NCBI RefSeq assembly: GCF_002797735.1
Contig: NZ_PGFG01000001.1
Span: forward strand, 2,232,001 to 2,296,000
Reading direction: 5' to 3'
Source: Thermoflavifilum aggregans
GTDB taxonomy: Bacteria; Bacteroidota; Bacteroidia; Chitinophagales; Chitinophagaceae
DNA length: 64,000 bases
The notes beneath the pieces were generated by a model that saw only the letters and a program-made list of their open reading frames with translations, was not told the DNA's origin and ran no database searches. Shown here one piece after another: positions 62,875 to 64,000 of this stretch. Every line of letters starts with the position of its first letter. Position 1 is the first letter of the stretch. The position numbers were made by a program, and so were the translations under genes.

Positions 62875-63634
62875 TCATGAATGAACCTTAATCTCCGAAA
62901 TCCTGTTTCTCTTGAATCTTAGAAAATAAATTAAATATTCGCTTGCATAAAAAGATTCGGGTTGGCAATAAATTTCATCTTTATATTTCGAACAATAAAG
63001 ATGATAATACCACGAAACTTTACTTTGAAGCATGCTTGTCATAATTATCGTAAAGCTCTCTTGATTATAAGAAAAATCAATACCTACTGTTTGAAAAAAT
63101 TTCCACTTACTCATCCCAACCTTTATCCCATCAACAAATTGAAATACAGTATCTCTAACCGTTCCAAAAAGCCAATAATCATTATCATTTCTGCTCGATT
63201 TTAACCCTACAACAACCGAGTCTTTTTTGTTTTCTAAAAGAGTAAAATTAGATGGACTTGATTTCTTAAAAATTCTATATCCCTTTCTATAAAAATGAGC
63301 AATTGTTGAATCATTCATTACAGGTTCATACCGATTTGAATCCGCATTAAGTATATCTCTACCTGAATGGATGTATCACATGTATGACTTTTCAACTATC
63401 GAAAATATCTTTGTCTTTTCCGCTACCATAAAAGTTTCCTCATCTCCCAGGCATGAATCTGGAAATAACCGATTCCTGCATGCGTAAAAAAAATTTATCC
63501 CCATAAGTAGGCTCAATATCAACAGAATCTTTATATACACATCCTTTCGTGTAAGATTTTACAACTTGATTCGGATGATTAAATAATAACAATGCAAACA
63601 AAGCAAAAAGGAAAACAGCATCTTTAAAATCCAT
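62875..63634 (-). pseudogene. Exported protein gene broken by a frameshift and a stop
   Basis: Two adjacent reading frames form one broken gene. The first (63634 to 63440) has a signal-peptide-like start, MDFKDAVFLFALFALLLFN. The frame then shifts by one near 63,440-63,450; the second frame reads GDEETFMVAEKTKIFSIVEK, hits TGA at 63376-63378 and continues through YIHSGRDILNADSNRYEPV into a 147-residue frame ending at 62875. The predicted product of about 253 residues would be an exported protein of unknown family with a beta-rich C-terminal half. A truncated product from ATG 63318 could still be made but would lack the signal peptide. The sequence is very AT-rich. Unknown function. Confidence 0.65.
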
Positions 63635-63770
63635 CTTTCAAAATGAGTTTATATGTAAACAATGCAGTTCCAAAATCTGCTCCTATTAAGGTATATCTGC
63701 CGCTTTTCAGGGTATAATCATATTGCAATGGAGTGTGTCTATAAAAAAATTCGAGAAATAAGTCTTTCGC
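63624..63770 (-). pseudogene. C-terminal fragment of an unidentified gene
   Basis: About 48 codons are open from a stop at 63771-63773 to TAA at 63624-63626, encoding FYRHTPLQYDYTLKSGRYTL, then IGADFGTALFTYKLILKDGF. The stop overlaps the start of the next gene (63634) by 11 bases, an arrangement typical of translationally coupled genes, which suggests a genuine 3' end whose upstream part has been lost. No family recognised. Confidence 0.4.
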
Positions 63771-63839
63771 TTAGTGAAACAAAAAGATCTAACAAACAGC
63801 CAAGTAAGTGATATCTGGTGTGAAAAATTATTTCAACCT

Positions 63840-64000
63840 ACTGCATAGAAATATCCACCCTCCGCTGCCAAAATAAACTATTCCATCCGCTATCGCAGGA
63901 GATGAATTCAAAAATGCTGAACTTAGTTTAAACTTCCATTATCATTCACCCAACTGATGAACACCTTTGGTATGATACACGCCTGTGCGTTGCGGGTTGG
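63840..64000 (-). pseudogene. Decayed PQQ-type beta-propeller gene fragment (continues off right edge)
   Basis: Read on the minus strand from the window edge: NPQRTGVYHTKGVHQLGE, two adjacent stops (TGA, TAA), WKFKLSSAFLNSSPAIADGI, VYFGSGG, then a frameshift into YFYAV. This order matches the first blade of PQQ-binding-like (BamB/YncE-type) beta-propellers, where a tryptophan-containing strand is followed by SSPAIADGIVYFGS and a YLYAVD-like strand. The stops and the shift show it is dead at least here. The N-terminus lies beyond the window, so an intact relative could exist upstream. Confidence 0.6.

Noticed and set aside
1-64000. CRISPR array, rRNA operon, insertion sequence or phage
   Set aside because: I saw no regularly spaced repeats, rRNA-like sequence, transposase or phage structural gene anywhere in the window.

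Overview
The window looks like the chromosome of a Bacteroidota member, most likely Chitinophagaceae-like. The grounds are an Oar-type TonB-dependent receptor with a carboxypeptidase-regulatory N-terminus, an ECF sigma/anti-sigma pair, an SDR-type threonine dehydrogenase, a PurS-type small subunit, few Shine-Dalgarno sequences, and repeated TAnnTTTG -7 elements a short distance before starts. Genus is not assigned with confidence. Most of the window is conserved, mid-GC, densely packed housekeeping sequence.

Left end (1-7,112): an accessory, probably defence, locus. It holds the C-terminal part of a SNF2-type helicase cut by the window edge, an Eco57I/type IIG-like DNA methyltransferase, then an AT-rich two-gene cassette: a PIN-GNAT-PUA-like three-domain protein and a small ASCH protein. 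The cassette carries strong Shine-Dalgarno sequences unlike the rest of the window. Immediately after it lies a decayed second copy of the methyltransferase 3' end, so the cassette sits between an intact and a dead copy of the same tail. This is the best candidate here for an undescribed system.

7,250-13,200: queE and folD, a DJ-1/AraC regulator divergent from a tandem SRPBCC protein, a third SRPBCC gene broken by TGA, and ATP-type PEP carboxykinase. 13,400-19,100 (+): pepP, pssA, purS, rsmI, a PepSY-like exported protein and an M1 peptidase. 19,500-28,650: trehalose synthesis (fused otsA-otsB) convergent with a GH15 hydrolase, mnmA, a lactate-dehydrogenase-like flavoprotein, a lipoprotein and an RsmB-family methyltransferase. 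28,640-33,570: the 2-oxoglutarate dehydrogenase E1/E2 pair and rpsT. 33,700-37,000: aldo/keto reductase, OsmC and P5C dehydrogenase.

37,000-39,300: a class I isoprenoid-synthase-like protein convergent with an exported protein carrying a DADD motif, a possible terpenoid pair. 39,300-51,800: TonB receptor, ribBA, a glutamine-rich SMC, a NIPSNAP protein, a conserved unknown and a GH3 glycosidase. 51,860-52,900: tRNA-Ser(GGA) followed by a decayed methyltransferase gene. 52,900-62,800: anti-sigma/sigma, def, ruvX, ubiA-type prenyltransferase, trmH-type methyltransferase, mutS, dps, kdsA, threonine dehydrogenase and dapB. The right end (62,870-64,000) is a patch of broken genes, including remains of a PQQ-type beta-propeller gene.

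Start choices: several reading frames extend upstream through TTG or read-through codons. I moved starts to the ATG or GTG that fits family N-termini and promoter placement, and say so in each entry.
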